The notes beneath the pieces were generated by a model that was given only the letters and a program-made list of their open reading frames with translations, did not search any database and was not told the origin of the DNA. The position numbers and the translations under genes were made by a program. A DNA stretch of 15,439 bases from Coriobacteriia bacterium (GTDB lineage: Bacteria; Actinomycetota; Coriobacteriia; WRKU01; WQUG01), in NCBI GenBank assembly GCA_009779395.1, contig WREJ01000006.1, positions 1-15,439 on the forward strand. The letters run 5' to 3'. Below are positions 5,752 to 13,685 of this stretch, in pieces (position 1 is the first letter of the stretch; the number at the start of each line of letters is the position of its first letter).

Positions 5752-6495
5752 ATGAGCAAAGCGATAGTAGAAATCAAAGACCTGAAAAAGACCTTTGCAA
5801 ACGAGGAAGTGCTCCATAGCATCAACCTGCAAGTTCATAAGGGCGAGGTTGTCTGTATCCTTGGTCCTTCGGGTAGTGGCAAATCGACCCTGCTGCGCTG
5901 CATCAACCTGCTCGAAGTACCTACTTCGGGCGAGGTCTGGGTTGATGGTACGCAGATTAACGCAAAAAACACCGACATCAATAAAGCACGCCGGCATCTG
6001 GGTATGGTCTTTCAGCAGTTTAACCTCTTCCCGCACAAGACGGCGCAGGGTAATGTCGAACTGGCACTGACCAAAGTGCTGAAGCTGAGCAAAGACGAGG
6101 CATCGGCTATTGCTATTGAGCAACTGGCGCATGTGGGTCTGGCAGACCGTGCCGACTATTATCCCAGTCAGCTTTCGGGTGGCCAGCAGCAGCGTGTTGC
6201 TATTGCGCGCGCCCTTGCGATGGAGCCCAAGGTTATGCTTTTTGATGAGGTCACCAGCTCGCTTGACCCTGAACTGGTTCGTGACGTACTGAACGTCATG
6301 CGCGACCTTGCGCGTGGTGGTATGACCATGGTCGTTGTCACTCACGAAATGGGCTTTGCGCGCGAAGTCGCCGACCGTGTTGTCTTTATGGACGAGGGCG
6401 TTATTGTCGAAGAGGGCTCACCCGAAGACATCTTTGAAAAGCCTAAAAATGAACGCACCAAAAATTTCCTCGGGCACCTAATCGAGCAGAACTAA
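5752..6495 (+). CDS. Polar amino acid ABC transporter, ATP-binding protein (GlnQ/HisP type)
   Basis: Powers the importer. All nucleotide-binding elements are present in 247 residues: Walker A GPSGSGKST (38-46), Q-loop MVFQQFNLFP (Gln88 or 89), signature LSGGQQQR (141-148), Walker B VMLFDE (161-166), D-loop SSLDPE and the H-loop His198 (VVTHEMGFA). The wording is typical of the glutamine/histidine/arginine ATPase subfamily. One small variation is EVTSSLDPE in place of the commoner EPTSALDPE. The start at 5752 follows the permease stop by 5 bp, with AGGAAG and TAGG in the permease's last codons serving as the ribosome binding site, so the two are likely coupled. Confidence 0.95.
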   Translation: MSKAIVEIKDLKKTFANEEVLHSINLQVHKGEVVCILGPSGSGKSTLLRCINLLEVPTSGEVWVDGTQINAKNTDINKARRHLGMVFQQFNLFPHKTAQGNVELALTKVLKLSKDEASAIAIEQLAHVGLADRADYYPSQLSGGQQQRVAIARALAMEPKVMLFDEVTSSLDPELVRDVLNVMRDLARGGMTMVVVTHEMGFAREVADRVVFMDEGVIVEEGSPEDIFEKPKNERTKNFLGHLIEQN

Positions 6496-6500
6496 TTCCA

Positions 6501-7418
6501 ATGACCGTGCCTGAACTGCTGGCACCTGCTGGCAACTTTTCTCTGCTAAAGCGCGCTATCGAATGCGGGGCAGACGCCGTGTACTGCGGCGGGGAAAGCT
6601 TTGGCCTGCGTCACAAGGCGCAAAATTTCTCACTGGATCAGCTAAAAGCAGCGGTGGAGTACGTCCATGACCACAACAAGCGTCTCTATTTGACCGTCAA
6701 TGCCCTTATGCACCAGTCTGACCTTGCGTCTTTGCGCGCCTATTTAGAAGTGACGGCAGCTGCTGGCGTTGATGCCTTTATTGTTTCTGATTTGGGTGCC
6801 GCAGCTTTGGCGCGCCGTGTCGCAGCACAGACGACACTGCACGTTAGCACACAGGCAAGTGTTGCAAACGCGCTTGCAGCGCAGACCTGGTACGGTCTGG
6901 GTGCAAGCCGCATCATCGCTGCTCGCGAACTATCACTAAAAGAGTTGGTCGAGCTTCGCAAGGCAATGCCGACTGATATGGAGCTCGAGGTTTTTGTTCA
7001 TGGGGCGCAGTGCATGGCGATTAGTGGGCGCTGTATTATCAGCAATCATCTGGCGGCGCGTGACGCCAACAAGGGGCACTGTGCGCACAGTTGTCGCTGG
7101 TCCTATCAGCTGGTCGAAGAGCAGCGCCCTAACGAATACCTGCCCGTGATTGAACAGGACGGCTATACGACGCTCTTTAGTCCGCAGGACTTGAACATGC
7201 TAAAGCACCTGGATCAGCTGGTCGCTGCGGGCATCAACAGTTTCAAAATCGAGGGACGCACAAAAGGCATCAACTATGTCGAGACAGTCGTCTCTGCCTA
7301 TCGTGCCGTCCTTGATGGTGCAGACCCTGCCTGTTACGCAGAAAGTCTGCGCGCACGTGCATTCCGCCCTCAGGGGACGGGCTTTTTCTTCGGTCCGCCG
7401 CAGCAGGATTGCTCTTAG
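6501..7418 (+). CDS. U32 peptidase-family protein (TrhP/YegQ-like), C-terminally truncated
   Basis: Despite the peptidase name, studied U32 members act on RNA or ubiquinone; TrhP (YegQ) is needed for tRNA uridine-34 hydroxylation, the closest likely role. The protein begins ELLAPAGNFSLLKRAIECGADAVYCGG and carries the U32 signature EVFVHGAQCMAISGRCIIS (163-181). The four Cys 171, 178, 194 and 198 probably bind a [4Fe-4S] cluster. SFKIEGRTKGINYVETVVSAYR follows. The protein stops at 305 residues right after GTGFFFG, where longer members continue with a further C-terminal domain of roughly 90-100 residues. The missing part is not in another frame, because the next DNA codes for the convergent adhesin. 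The start is 5 bp after the ATPase gene with no good ribosome binding site, so it may be expressed with the importer. Activity of the truncated form is uncertain. Confidence 0.85.
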   Translation: MTVPELLAPAGNFSLLKRAIECGADAVYCGGESFGLRHKAQNFSLDQLKAAVEYVHDHNKRLYLTVNALMHQSDLASLRAYLEVTAAAGVDAFIVSDLGAAALARRVAAQTTLHVSTQASVANALAAQTWYGLGASRIIAARELSLKELVELRKAMPTDMELEVFVHGAQCMAISGRCIISNHLAARDANKGHCAHSCRWSYQLVEEQRPNEYLPVIEQDGYTTLFSPQDLNMLKHLDQLVAAGINSFKIEGRTKGINYVETVVSAYRAVLDGADPACYAESLRARAFRPQGTGFFFGPPQQDCS

Positions 7419-9718
7419 CCAGTCCTCGCAGCTTGTCTGCTCCTCGCGTGTTTGCTTGTTACGCGAGCAGCACAGATCGCTGCAATAGATAAGGCTGCCA
7501 AGACCGTCCACACCAAAAGCAAGCTGCGATCTCCGGTAGAGGCAAGTCCACCGCCACCACCCAGTTGCTGCTGCCGCTGGCGCAGATAGGCAGTGTGTGG
7601 ATCCTCGCTCACCCGTTCAGACTCGTCATCAGGAGCAGTGTTGCTTTCGCTGTTTACCGTAAAAGATTCGACCAGGCGCGTCTCGACACTGTCGTCGTCA
7701 TCGTCTGCAAGCACAATGTTTCTGGTAATGTGTGCCGTGACAGAACTGGCAATGACAACTTCTGCGCCATTGTACGAGTCATAGGGACTAAGCGGAGCAG
7801 GACAGTAGACCAAATACGACAGGGGAGCAAGTCCTGTAGCTGCCATTGCCTCTTCACTGTAAAAGCGGTCGCTGCTGTCGCTGACCCACGACCCCGTGTT
7901 TCTGCTGGTAAAGCCTTTCTCGACGCGACCAAATTCTAGCTTTAGTGCCGTCAGGTATTCGCCAGCGTCTAGCTTTAGGTCGGCAACGGGCAATCTGCGC
8001 CGCTGCGTACTGTCGACATCCTCTGCCCACAGCCGCCAGCCCAGCGTGTCAAAGCGCATCAATCGCTCGGGATTTGCTGGATTCAGCGGGTCTGCGCTTG
8101 CTGCCAGACGGTCAGAATAGCGTAGGTTCTTGTCGTTGAGGTTGGTCTGGTACCAAATGTTGTAGCGCCCGTTAAAGTCACCCCAGACAACGGGTGTCCA
8201 TATCTCGCAAAGGCGTATTAGGTCGGGACGTGATGAATCAGAGGCATCAATAAGGACAAACTCGTCTGCCCAGTCGTTAGAGCTTGACCTGAAATCAATG
8301 TCGTAGCGGTAGTATTCTTTGCTGCCAAGCGCGCTGTTATCAATCGTTCCTGCTTGTGGCAGCGAACGAAATGCCGCAGAGGTCACATCGATGGTGCGCT
8401 TTTCAACTTCGCAGGACACCAGCACGGGGTCGTTGGGTACTGTCACCTCTACCCACACGACCCCTGTGTCTTGGTCGTTGCAGCGCAAACTCACCGCAAA
8501 AGAGTTGGGGTTCAGCAGATAGTTGGGGCAGGTGGCAACTTCGCGCACAACGTAGTCGCCCAAATACAGAGGGATGCTCTCGGCAATGCCACTGGCATCG
8601 CTGCTGAGGGTGTCAGCAAGTTCTCCGGCGCGCAGTCTGACCTTGCCATAGGTGGTGACAATATCTGCGGCTGCCCGCAGCTCGAACACGCTGCCACTTA
8701 GGCCTGCACCCGTTTGGCTGTCAGTCTTGATGACGCGTACGCGCCCTCTTCCTGCTTCGCTGTCAAGGTAAAGATTGTGCATCACTCCCAGGTCGTACAG
8801 GGGCAGTGCCGTCTGTGCCGCCTCTGAGTCGTTTCCGCGAATCGGCGTGACAGCAATGACGGTCGTGTTTAGTTCGTATCCCGGTAGTGGTACTAACTCC
8901 CGAATAAAATAACTGCGTCCCACCGGCAGGCGAAACCACTGGGCAAAGCCGTTACTGTCAGTGGTCGCGCGCCCGACAAAGCTGGCAACGGTGGTAGTGC
9001 CCTCCTGGGCTGCAGCCTCGCTGGTCCAGGCACCAAAAACAACACCGGGCAGTGCGCTGTTATCGCTTGCATCAAGTTTTTGCAGCTGCACGCGAGCAGT
9101 CAGGGGGTCTCCGCCGGCAAAAATCATACGCTGTATGTTGGCACCGGCAGGTGGCAGGTAACGCCAGTAGCGATTGCGCAAGATGATGCTGCTGTTGTTA
9201 CGCGCCTGATTAACTATCCAGGTCGATGCCTGCCATTCGCGCGTGGTGGTGCTATAGCTAAGGTCTGCCCCCTGCAGACGAAAAACGGCAAGTTGTGTTG
9301 CGCGCCGCCACTGCAAGTTAGTAAGGCTGACTCCATTAATGGTCGTCCCTCCCGAAGTCGTGCGCGGACCCATGTCAACAGCGACACTAATTGAGCGGTC
9401 CAGGGTGCCCGCACCAATTCCTAGCTTTACGCCACGGGTCAAAGCCATGTTTATGGGGCCTGGTACGCCGTAGTTAATGCAGTAGGCGGGTATGTTGCCC
9501 GAATTATGAACAGGGACTTCTCCGGGAATGCTGTGGGTGTCAAAAATAAGCGAGGCGGCTGGTCGTGCAGCAGCTGCATCGCAGGGGACAAGCGTGCTTG
9601 TCAGGCTGCTACTGAAAGTTGTCAGTAGCAGCAGACCTACTAAAAGGCTAGCAAGTGGTCTGTACCGTGTGCTGTGCTTGTCCCTTGGTTTGTCGGGGTG
9701 TTTGCTTTGTTCTTGCAT
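7415..9718 (-). CDS. Cell-wall-anchored adhesin with TQXA thioester and SpaA-like domains
   Basis: Predicted large surface adhesin, 767 residues. Signal peptide about 1-49 (basic, then LASLLVGLLLLTTF). The N-terminal domain holds AYC (Cys80) and TQLA (141-144), the Cys and Gln that form an internal thioester in TQXA adhesins and can bond covalently to host surfaces. Two SpaA/Cna-B-like domains follow, about 207-315 (RVQLQKLD, Lys214; IRELVPLPGY, Glu274) and 325-430 (RVRVIKTD, Lys331; VREVATCPNY, Glu393). Residues about 438-670 form a domain (RYDIDFRSSSNDWADEF, LCEIWTPVVWGDFNGRYNIWYQTN) that I recall only from coriobacterial surface proteins. A polar linker, the sorting signal LASTG (725-729), a membrane stretch and a basic tail end it. 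AAGGA (9726-9730 on this strand) lies 7 nt before the ATG. Its stop codon interlocks with that of the U32 gene. Confidence 0.9.
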   Translation of the reverse strand: MQEQSKHPDKPRDKHSTRYRPLASLLVGLLLLTTFSSSLTSTLVPCDAAAARPAASLIFDTHSIPGEVPVHNSGNIPAYCINYGVPGPINMALTRGVKLGIGAGTLDRSISVAVDMGPRTTSGGTTINGVSLTNLQWRRATQLAVFRLQGADLSYSTTTREWQASTWIVNQARNNSSIILRNRYWRYLPPAGANIQRMIFAGGDPLTARVQLQKLDASDNSALPGVVFGAWTSEAAAQEGTTTVASFVGRATTDSNGFAQWFRLPVGRSYFIRELVPLPGYELNTTVIAVTPIRGNDSEAAQTALPLYDLGVMHNLYLDSEAGRGRVRVIKTDSQTGAGLSGSVFELRAAADIVTTYGKVRLRAGELADTLSSDASGIAESIPLYLGDYVVREVATCPNYLLNPNSFAVSLRCNDQDTGVVWVEVTVPNDPVLVSCEVEKRTIDVTSAAFRSLPQAGTIDNSALGSKEYYRYDIDFRSSSNDWADEFVLIDASDSSRPDLIRLCEIWTPVVWGDFNGRYNIWYQTNLNDKNLRYSDRLAASADPLNPANPERLMRFDTLGWRLWAEDVDSTQRRRLPVADLKLDAGEYLTALKLEFGRVEKGFTSRNTGSWVSDSSDRFYSEEAMAATGLAPLSYLVYCPAPLSPYDSYNGAEVVIASSVTAHITRNIVLADDDDDSVETRLVESFTVNSESNTAPDDESERVSEDPHTAYLRQRQQQLGGGGGLASTGDRSLLLVWTVLAALSIAAICAARVTSKHARSRQAARTG

Positions 9719-9746
9719 GATTTCATCCTTGTGCTATCCTCGGGGT

Positions 9747-9777
9747 TTTCAGTTTTTGCTGGGCACCCGTACTGAAA
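9747..9777 (-). promoter_or_regulatory. Inverted repeat upstream of the adhesin gene
   Basis: TTTCAG (9747-9752) and CTGAAA (9772-9777) form a 6-bp inverted repeat around a 19-nt centre containing GGGCACCC. It lies 29 bp before the adhesin start codon and could be an operator or a leader hairpin. No convincing -10 or -35 for the adhesin gene was found. Confidence 0.3.
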
Positions 9778-9858
9778 GTATCTGTTTGACTGCTGCCTGA
9801 ATGCTTCACGATAGGGTAGGGCGCGATTACTACCTGCAGCTATCTTAGCGATAGGCGC

Positions 9859-9950
9859 TTAAAGATCGCTTAAACATTGATTAAATTTCGCTTAAAAATC
9901 GCTTAAATTTCGCTTAAATTTTCATTAAAGATTGCTTAAATTCGATTAAA
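9859..9950. repeat. Nine TTAAA motifs at 11-bp phase (tCGCTTAAAnn array)
   Basis: TTAAA begins at 9859, 9870, 9881, 9892, 9903, 9914, 9925, 9936 and 9946. The spacing is exactly 11 bp seven times and then 10 bp. Most units read TCGCTTAAA plus two A/T bases; units 3, 7, 8 and 9 vary at CGC only. All motifs therefore face nearly the same side of the DNA. The array lies in the 294-bp divergent spacer between the adhesin and adk genes, and its last unit overlaps the -35 position of the adk promoter. It could be a phased UP element or curved DNA, or a binding array for an oligomerising protein, like the 11-bp iterons of plasmid R1 parC. Confidence 0.9.
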
Positions 9951-9965
9951 TCCCCAGCAAGACTG

Positions 9966-9974
9966 TGCTATTAT
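9966..9974 (+). promoter_or_regulatory. Extended -10 promoter of adk-map
   Basis: TGC-TATTAT, with the last unit of the TTAAA array (TTAAAT, 9946-9951) exactly 17 bp upstream in the -35 position. The expected start is near 9981, giving a leader of about 32 nt that contains the adk ribosome binding site GAAAGGG (9997-10003). Confidence 0.7.
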
Positions 9975-10012
9975 GGGCGTAGCTTCTTAGCGGCAAGAAA
10001 GGGAACACTACC

Positions 10013-10642
10013 ATGAATATTATTTTGTTGGGTGCCCCTGGTTCGGGGAAAGGCACACAAGCTGCGAAATTAGTAGACTATTTTGACCTGGCGCACATTG
10101 CGACGGGCGATATGCTGCGTGCTGCCGTTGCTGGACAAACTCCGCTGGGAATCGAGGCAAAAAAGTACATGGATGCGGGGGACTTGGTTCCTGATTTGGT
10201 CGTAATTGGCATGATCGGCGAGCGACTTGCAGCAATGGGTGCTGCCCGTGGCTTTATCCTGGACGGTTTTCCGCGTACCGCAGCGCAGGCGATTGCCCTT
10301 GACGAGCAATTGGCAGAACTGCAGCGCGGCCTTGATGCGGCGGTTGCTATCGAACTTGATCCCGAAATTATTGTCAAACGTATGTCGTCGCGCCGTTTTT
10401 GCCCGCTTTGTGGCAGAACCACAACAGCTACAGAGGGTGATGCCTGTGCTACTTGTGACGGCGATTTGGTGATTCGCGATGACGACAAAGAAGAGGTCGT
10501 GCGCAATCGCCTGACCGTGTATGCAGAAAACACGGCTCCGCTGATTGACTACTACCGGGGCAAGGGCATTTTGCGAACCATCAAAGGTGACCAACCCGTT
10601 GATGCGGTCTACTACGACCTGCTTGCGGCAATTGGGCAGTAG
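10013..10642 (+). CDS. adk: Adenylate kinase
   Basis: Interconverts ATP plus AMP with two ADP and balances the adenylate pool. The P-loop is GAPGSGKGT (7-15), followed by the AMP-binding TGDMLR (31-36) and ILDGFPRT (82-89). The LID carries four cysteines, Cys130, 133, 145 and 148 (CPLC and CATC), the zinc-binding form common in Gram-positive bacteria, and then DLVIRDDDKEEVVRNRL. The 209-residue length is usual. GAAAGGG lies 9 nt before the ATG. map follows after 34 bp, the order seen in many ribosomal-protein operons, but secY is not upstream; a divergent adhesin gene takes its place. Confidence 0.97.
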   Translation: MNIILLGAPGSGKGTQAAKLVDYFDLAHIATGDMLRAAVAGQTPLGIEAKKYMDAGDLVPDLVVIGMIGERLAAMGAARGFILDGFPRTAAQAIALDEQLAELQRGLDAAVAIELDPEIIVKRMSSRRFCPLCGRTTTATEGDACATCDGDLVIRDDDKEEVVRNRLTVYAENTAPLIDYYRGKGILRTIKGDQPVDAVYYDLLAAIGQ

Positions 10643-10676
10643 CTGCGCCGCGCCACAATAGACACAGAGAACGTCC

Positions 10677-11462
10677 ATGCCAAAATCTTTTCGTCACAAG
10701 GTCATTTTAAAGTCAGAGGCAGAGATTTTTCAGATGCGTCAGGCTGGTCGTATTGCGGCGCGTGCCCTGCGTTTGGTACGCGAGGCGATAGAGCCGGGCA
10801 TCAGCACGGCAGAACTTGACGACATCGCGCGCGCGGCAATCAGCGATGCTGGTGCTGTGCCGACCTTTTTGGGCTACAGGGACTTTCCTGCTGCAATCTG
10901 TACCAGCATCAATAGCGAAATCGTTCACAGCATTCCCAGCAAACGCGTCAAGTTATGTCGCGGCGACATTGTGTCCTTAGATGTGGGAGCAACCTTAAAC
11001 GGCTGGATTGGTGACACCGCAGACACCGTAATCGTAGCAGCAGACACACAGGAAGAGTCTGACCAGCACTCACAGCGCCTTATCAGTGTGACCCGAAAAG
11101 CCTTACGAGCAGGCATCAAAAACTGTGTTGCAGAAAACCGCCTGGGTGACGTCAGTGCTGCTATTGGCGCGGTAGGACGTGCAGCAGGTTTGGGGATTGT
11201 GCAGCACTACGGCGGTCACGGTATTGGACGTACTCTGCATGAAGAACCCACTGTCCCCAACGAGGGAACGCCCGGCAAGGGACTTTTGCTAAAAGTAGGC
11301 ATGACCCTTGCGCTCGAGCCCATGTTTACTTTGGGAACGGACCGCTACGCTCTGCGCAATGACGGCTGGACGGTAGTAACACAAGACGGGTCGCGCGCGG
11401 CACATATCGAACACACCGTAGCCATTACAGAAGAAGGCCCCCTCATCCTGACCGAGGAATGA
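10677..11462 (+). CDS. map: Methionine aminopeptidase, type I
   Basis: Removes the initiator methionine from new proteins. The five metal ligands of the pita-bread fold are visible: Asp102 (LDVGA), Asp113 (GDTADT), His181 (GGHGIGR), Glu214 (EPMF) and Glu245 (EHT). His188 (LHEEP) is also in place. At 261 residues without an N-terminal zinc finger it is the short bacterial form. The motif TFLGYRDFPAAICTSINSEIVHSIP near 63-87 is typical. It lies 34 bp after adk and is probably cotranscribed. The ribosome binding site is weak (AGAGAACGTCC before the ATG), the same sequence that precedes the HTH gene at 1793-1803. infA does not follow. Confidence 0.97.
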   Translation: MPKSFRHKVILKSEAEIFQMRQAGRIAARALRLVREAIEPGISTAELDDIARAAISDAGAVPTFLGYRDFPAAICTSINSEIVHSIPSKRVKLCRGDIVSLDVGATLNGWIGDTADTVIVAADTQEESDQHSQRLISVTRKALRAGIKNCVAENRLGDVSAAIGAVGRAAGLGIVQHYGGHGIGRTLHEEPTVPNEGTPGKGLLLKVGMTLALEPMFTLGTDRYALRNDGWTVVTQDGSRAAHIEHTVAITEEGPLILTEE

Positions 11463-11581
11463 CGCCGTTGCCGTGGCGGAGTAGGTCCAGTAAGCGAACT
11501 AGCTGCGGTTTTGGCAGTTGTGTTATTTCAGTCAAGTTACCCCTCTTTGTTGGGCAAAGGTCTCGTCTGCTGCTGCCGTCC

Positions 11582-11590
11582 TGCTATACT
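11582..11590 (+). promoter_or_regulatory. Extended -10 promoter of the subtilase gene
   Basis: TGC-TATACT in the 186-bp spacer after map; no -35 match. The predicted start is near 11597, with a leader of about 52 nt ending in a good GAGGAG (11636-11641). The rest of the spacer holds only a weak hairpin (CTTTG/CAAAG) and no clear terminator for map. Confidence 0.65.
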
Positions 11591-11648
11591 TAGACGGTGG
11601 CGGAGAGGTATAGTGTGTTCTTACTTCAGACAGATGAGGAGTACATGA

Positions 11649-13685
11649 GTGGTTTCGTCAAGCCATAAAAGCTGGGTTCGCTTACTGGCTACCGCTACCG
11701 CTGTCTGTCTGTTGTGCGCCAGCCTGCCGCTATCTGCAATTTCTGCAGTTCTTCCTGATATCAATGATGGCCTGACACTCTCGACTGTCTCGACTGGTGA
11801 TGCTATTGACTTTGCCCAGCTTGATCAGGACGACAGATCCGACTATTCTGACCGAGACCTGCGCGCGCCTTTGTCTGTTGATGATCCGGGTGTGGACCCA
11901 ACGCGCATAGTTGCTCTGCCAAAGGACGATACCTCTGCCAAAGAAGTCAAAGACTCTATCATAGATGCTGCCGACCACTTTGACGCGATGCCGCATATCA
12001 CCATTGTTGACAATCCGGGTGATGCCGACAAAGAAACGCTTGTCATAGTCGAAAGCAAGCCAGAGGTGACCGAAGACCTCAGAGACAAGATGTATGAAAC
12101 GGGACTCTACGAAGTTGTCGACTTTGATGTCAAGGTTAGCGTGGGTGCCTATTCGTCAGCCCCCAACGACCCCTATTTCAGCACAAAAACTGGGGTGGCG
12201 GGCAGCTGGGGTTTGCACGCCTTTCCTGGTGGTGGCTTTAGCACGGTCTGGCCACAGCTAGCAAACACCAAAGGAGACGCCAACACAGCACCTGTAGCCG
12301 TTCTTGACACGGGTTTTGACATGTCAGCAGCAGACCGTCAGGCAAATATTGTTGCTGTCTATGACTTTGGTTCTGGTAGAAGCAACGTCAATCCCGAATC
12401 GACGCTATCGCTGGCGTATCATGGCACAGGAACAGCAGGACTGATTGCTGCCGGAACCAACAACGGCATTGGTGTTCCTGGTGCTGCCTGGAACAACAAG
12501 GTTCTTATCTACAAGGTGGCAGATGCCAACAACGAAATCTATCTGTCTGCTGTCACCAATGCAATTAACGACGTAGTCGAAAAAGGCGAGGCACGCATTA
12601 TCAACATGTCTTTGGGAGGGTCGTCCTTTCCTAGCTACTTTCAGATGGCAATCGATAGTGCCGTCGCTGCGGGAATACTGGTCGTAGCCAGCGCGGGCAA
12701 CTATGCCCAGGACGGCAATCCCGTTACCTATCCTGCTGCTTATCCGCCGGTGCTTTCAGTGGCATCCATTGGCATGGCAGGTCAATGGTCGCTCTTTTCT
12801 ACCTATAATACGGGTGTTGATATGGCAGCACCGGGTGAAATGATTACGGTGATGGCTGCGCACAACAGCTACCTTCAGTCGTCGGGCACCTCGTATTCTG
12901 CCCCCTACGTGTCTGCTGCCGCAGCTTTGGTGTGGCGGGCTGCTCCCAATTTGACGGCTGCCCAGGTGCAGAGCATTTTGCTCGGCACGGCGAAAACAAT
13001 CGGTACGCGGGGCAATACAAAAACAGGAGCAGGAGGGCTGAATGTTGACGAGGCATTCCATTTAGCGCAAGGTCTGCCCTTTGCCCCGACTATTACTGCT
13101 GTCAGTCGGGGGGCTAACAAAGTTACTCTGACCTGGAAGCGTGACAGTGCCTGTCCTTATCCGCCGACTGCCTATATTGTGCAGATACGTCCCAGTACGA
13201 CCACCACCTGGAGAACCGTTTTGCGTGTCAGCAGTGCGGCAGAAAGCTATTCGCAGCTTATCACGGGCCTGAAAGAAAACCAGCTGTACTATTTTCGGGT
13301 AGCAACGGTTAACGAAAATGGACAGGGGCCGTACTCGACAGCAGTTGCCACCAAACCGGCAGCACGTGTGGTGCTCTCGTCAAAGTCGGCACTGACCATC
13401 AAACGAGGATATGCGGGTACGCTGCGTGTTGCGACGCGTTACCCCATTAAAGCAAGCATGCGCATCAACTGGAAAAGTTCGAACAGAAACATTGCAACGG
13501 TGTCATCTACCGGTACAGTAGCACGCAGAGTGGGTGCCGGCTACTGGAACACCTACAGCCTGACAACTCAGGCTGTGGCAAGCAGCGGGCATCTGGTCAC
13601 CATTGTTGGCACAGGTCGCGGCACGGCATACATCACCTTTACCTCGTCGTATACCAGCTATCGCGTCAAAGTTGTCGTCAAATAG
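11649..13685 (+). CDS. Secreted subtilisin-like serine protease (S8) with FN3 and Ig-like domains
   Basis: An exported 678-residue protease. Signal peptide 1-33 (LLATATAVCLLCASLPLSAISA). A probable inhibitor-type propeptide spans about 84-165 (RIVALPKDDTSAKEVKDSI, DLRDKMYETGLYEVV). The S8 catalytic domain has Asp220 (VAVLDTGFD), His258 (YHGTGTAG), oxyanion Asn351 (ASAGN) and Ser415 (SGTSYSAP). An FN3 domain (about 479-570, TLTWKRD, YYFRVATVNENGQGPYS) and a BIG2-like Ig domain (about 572-678, WKSSNRNIATVSSTG, GTGRGTAYITF) follow. There is no sorting signal, so it is secreted or held by the C-terminal domains. The start is GTG 11649, 7 nt after GAGGAG. An ATG four bases earlier is out of frame and gives only seven codons. 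The host or nutritional target is unknown. Confidence 0.93.
   Translation: MVSSSHKSWVRLLATATAVCLLCASLPLSAISAVLPDINDGLTLSTVSTGDAIDFAQLDQDDRSDYSDRDLRAPLSVDDPGVDPTRIVALPKDDTSAKEVKDSIIDAADHFDAMPHITIVDNPGDADKETLVIVESKPEVTEDLRDKMYETGLYEVVDFDVKVSVGAYSSAPNDPYFSTKTGVAGSWGLHAFPGGGFSTVWPQLANTKGDANTAPVAVLDTGFDMSAADRQANIVAVYDFGSGRSNVNPESTLSLAYHGTGTAGLIAAGTNNGIGVPGAAWNNKVLIYKVADANNEIYLSAVTNAINDVVEKGEARIINMSLGGSSFPSYFQMAIDSAVAAGILVVASAGNYAQDGNPVTYPAAYPPVLSVASIGMAGQWSLFSTYNTGVDMAAPGEMITVMAAHNSYLQSSGTSYSAPYVSAAAALVWRAAPNLTAAQVQSILLGTAKTIGTRGNTKTGAGGLNVDEAFHLAQGLPFAPTITAVSRGANKVTLTWKRDSACPYPPTAYIVQIRPSTTTTWRTVLRVSSAAESYSQLITGLKENQLYYFRVATVNENGQGPYSTAVATKPAARVVLSSKSALTIKRGYAGTLRVATRYPIKASMRINWKSSNRNIATVSSTGTVARRVGAGYWNTYSLTTQAVASSGHLVTIVGTGRGTAYITFTSSYTSYRVKVVVK

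Noticed and set aside
5716..6345. Minus-strand ORF of 209 codons
   Set aside because: Antisense to the conserved ATPase gene; no domain.
9859..9950. Replication origin or plasmid iterons
   Set aside because: No DnaA, Rep or Par gene nearby and no DnaA boxes recognised; the flanking genes are chromosomal.
10070..10678. Minus-strand ORFs of 202 and 151 codons under adk
   Set aside because: Two overlapping antisense frames open only through codon bias of adk.
11645..11668. Seven-codon ATG mini-ORF overlapping the subtilase start
   Set aside because: Its ATG is only 3 nt from GAGGAG, too close; the in-frame GTG at 11649 fits better.
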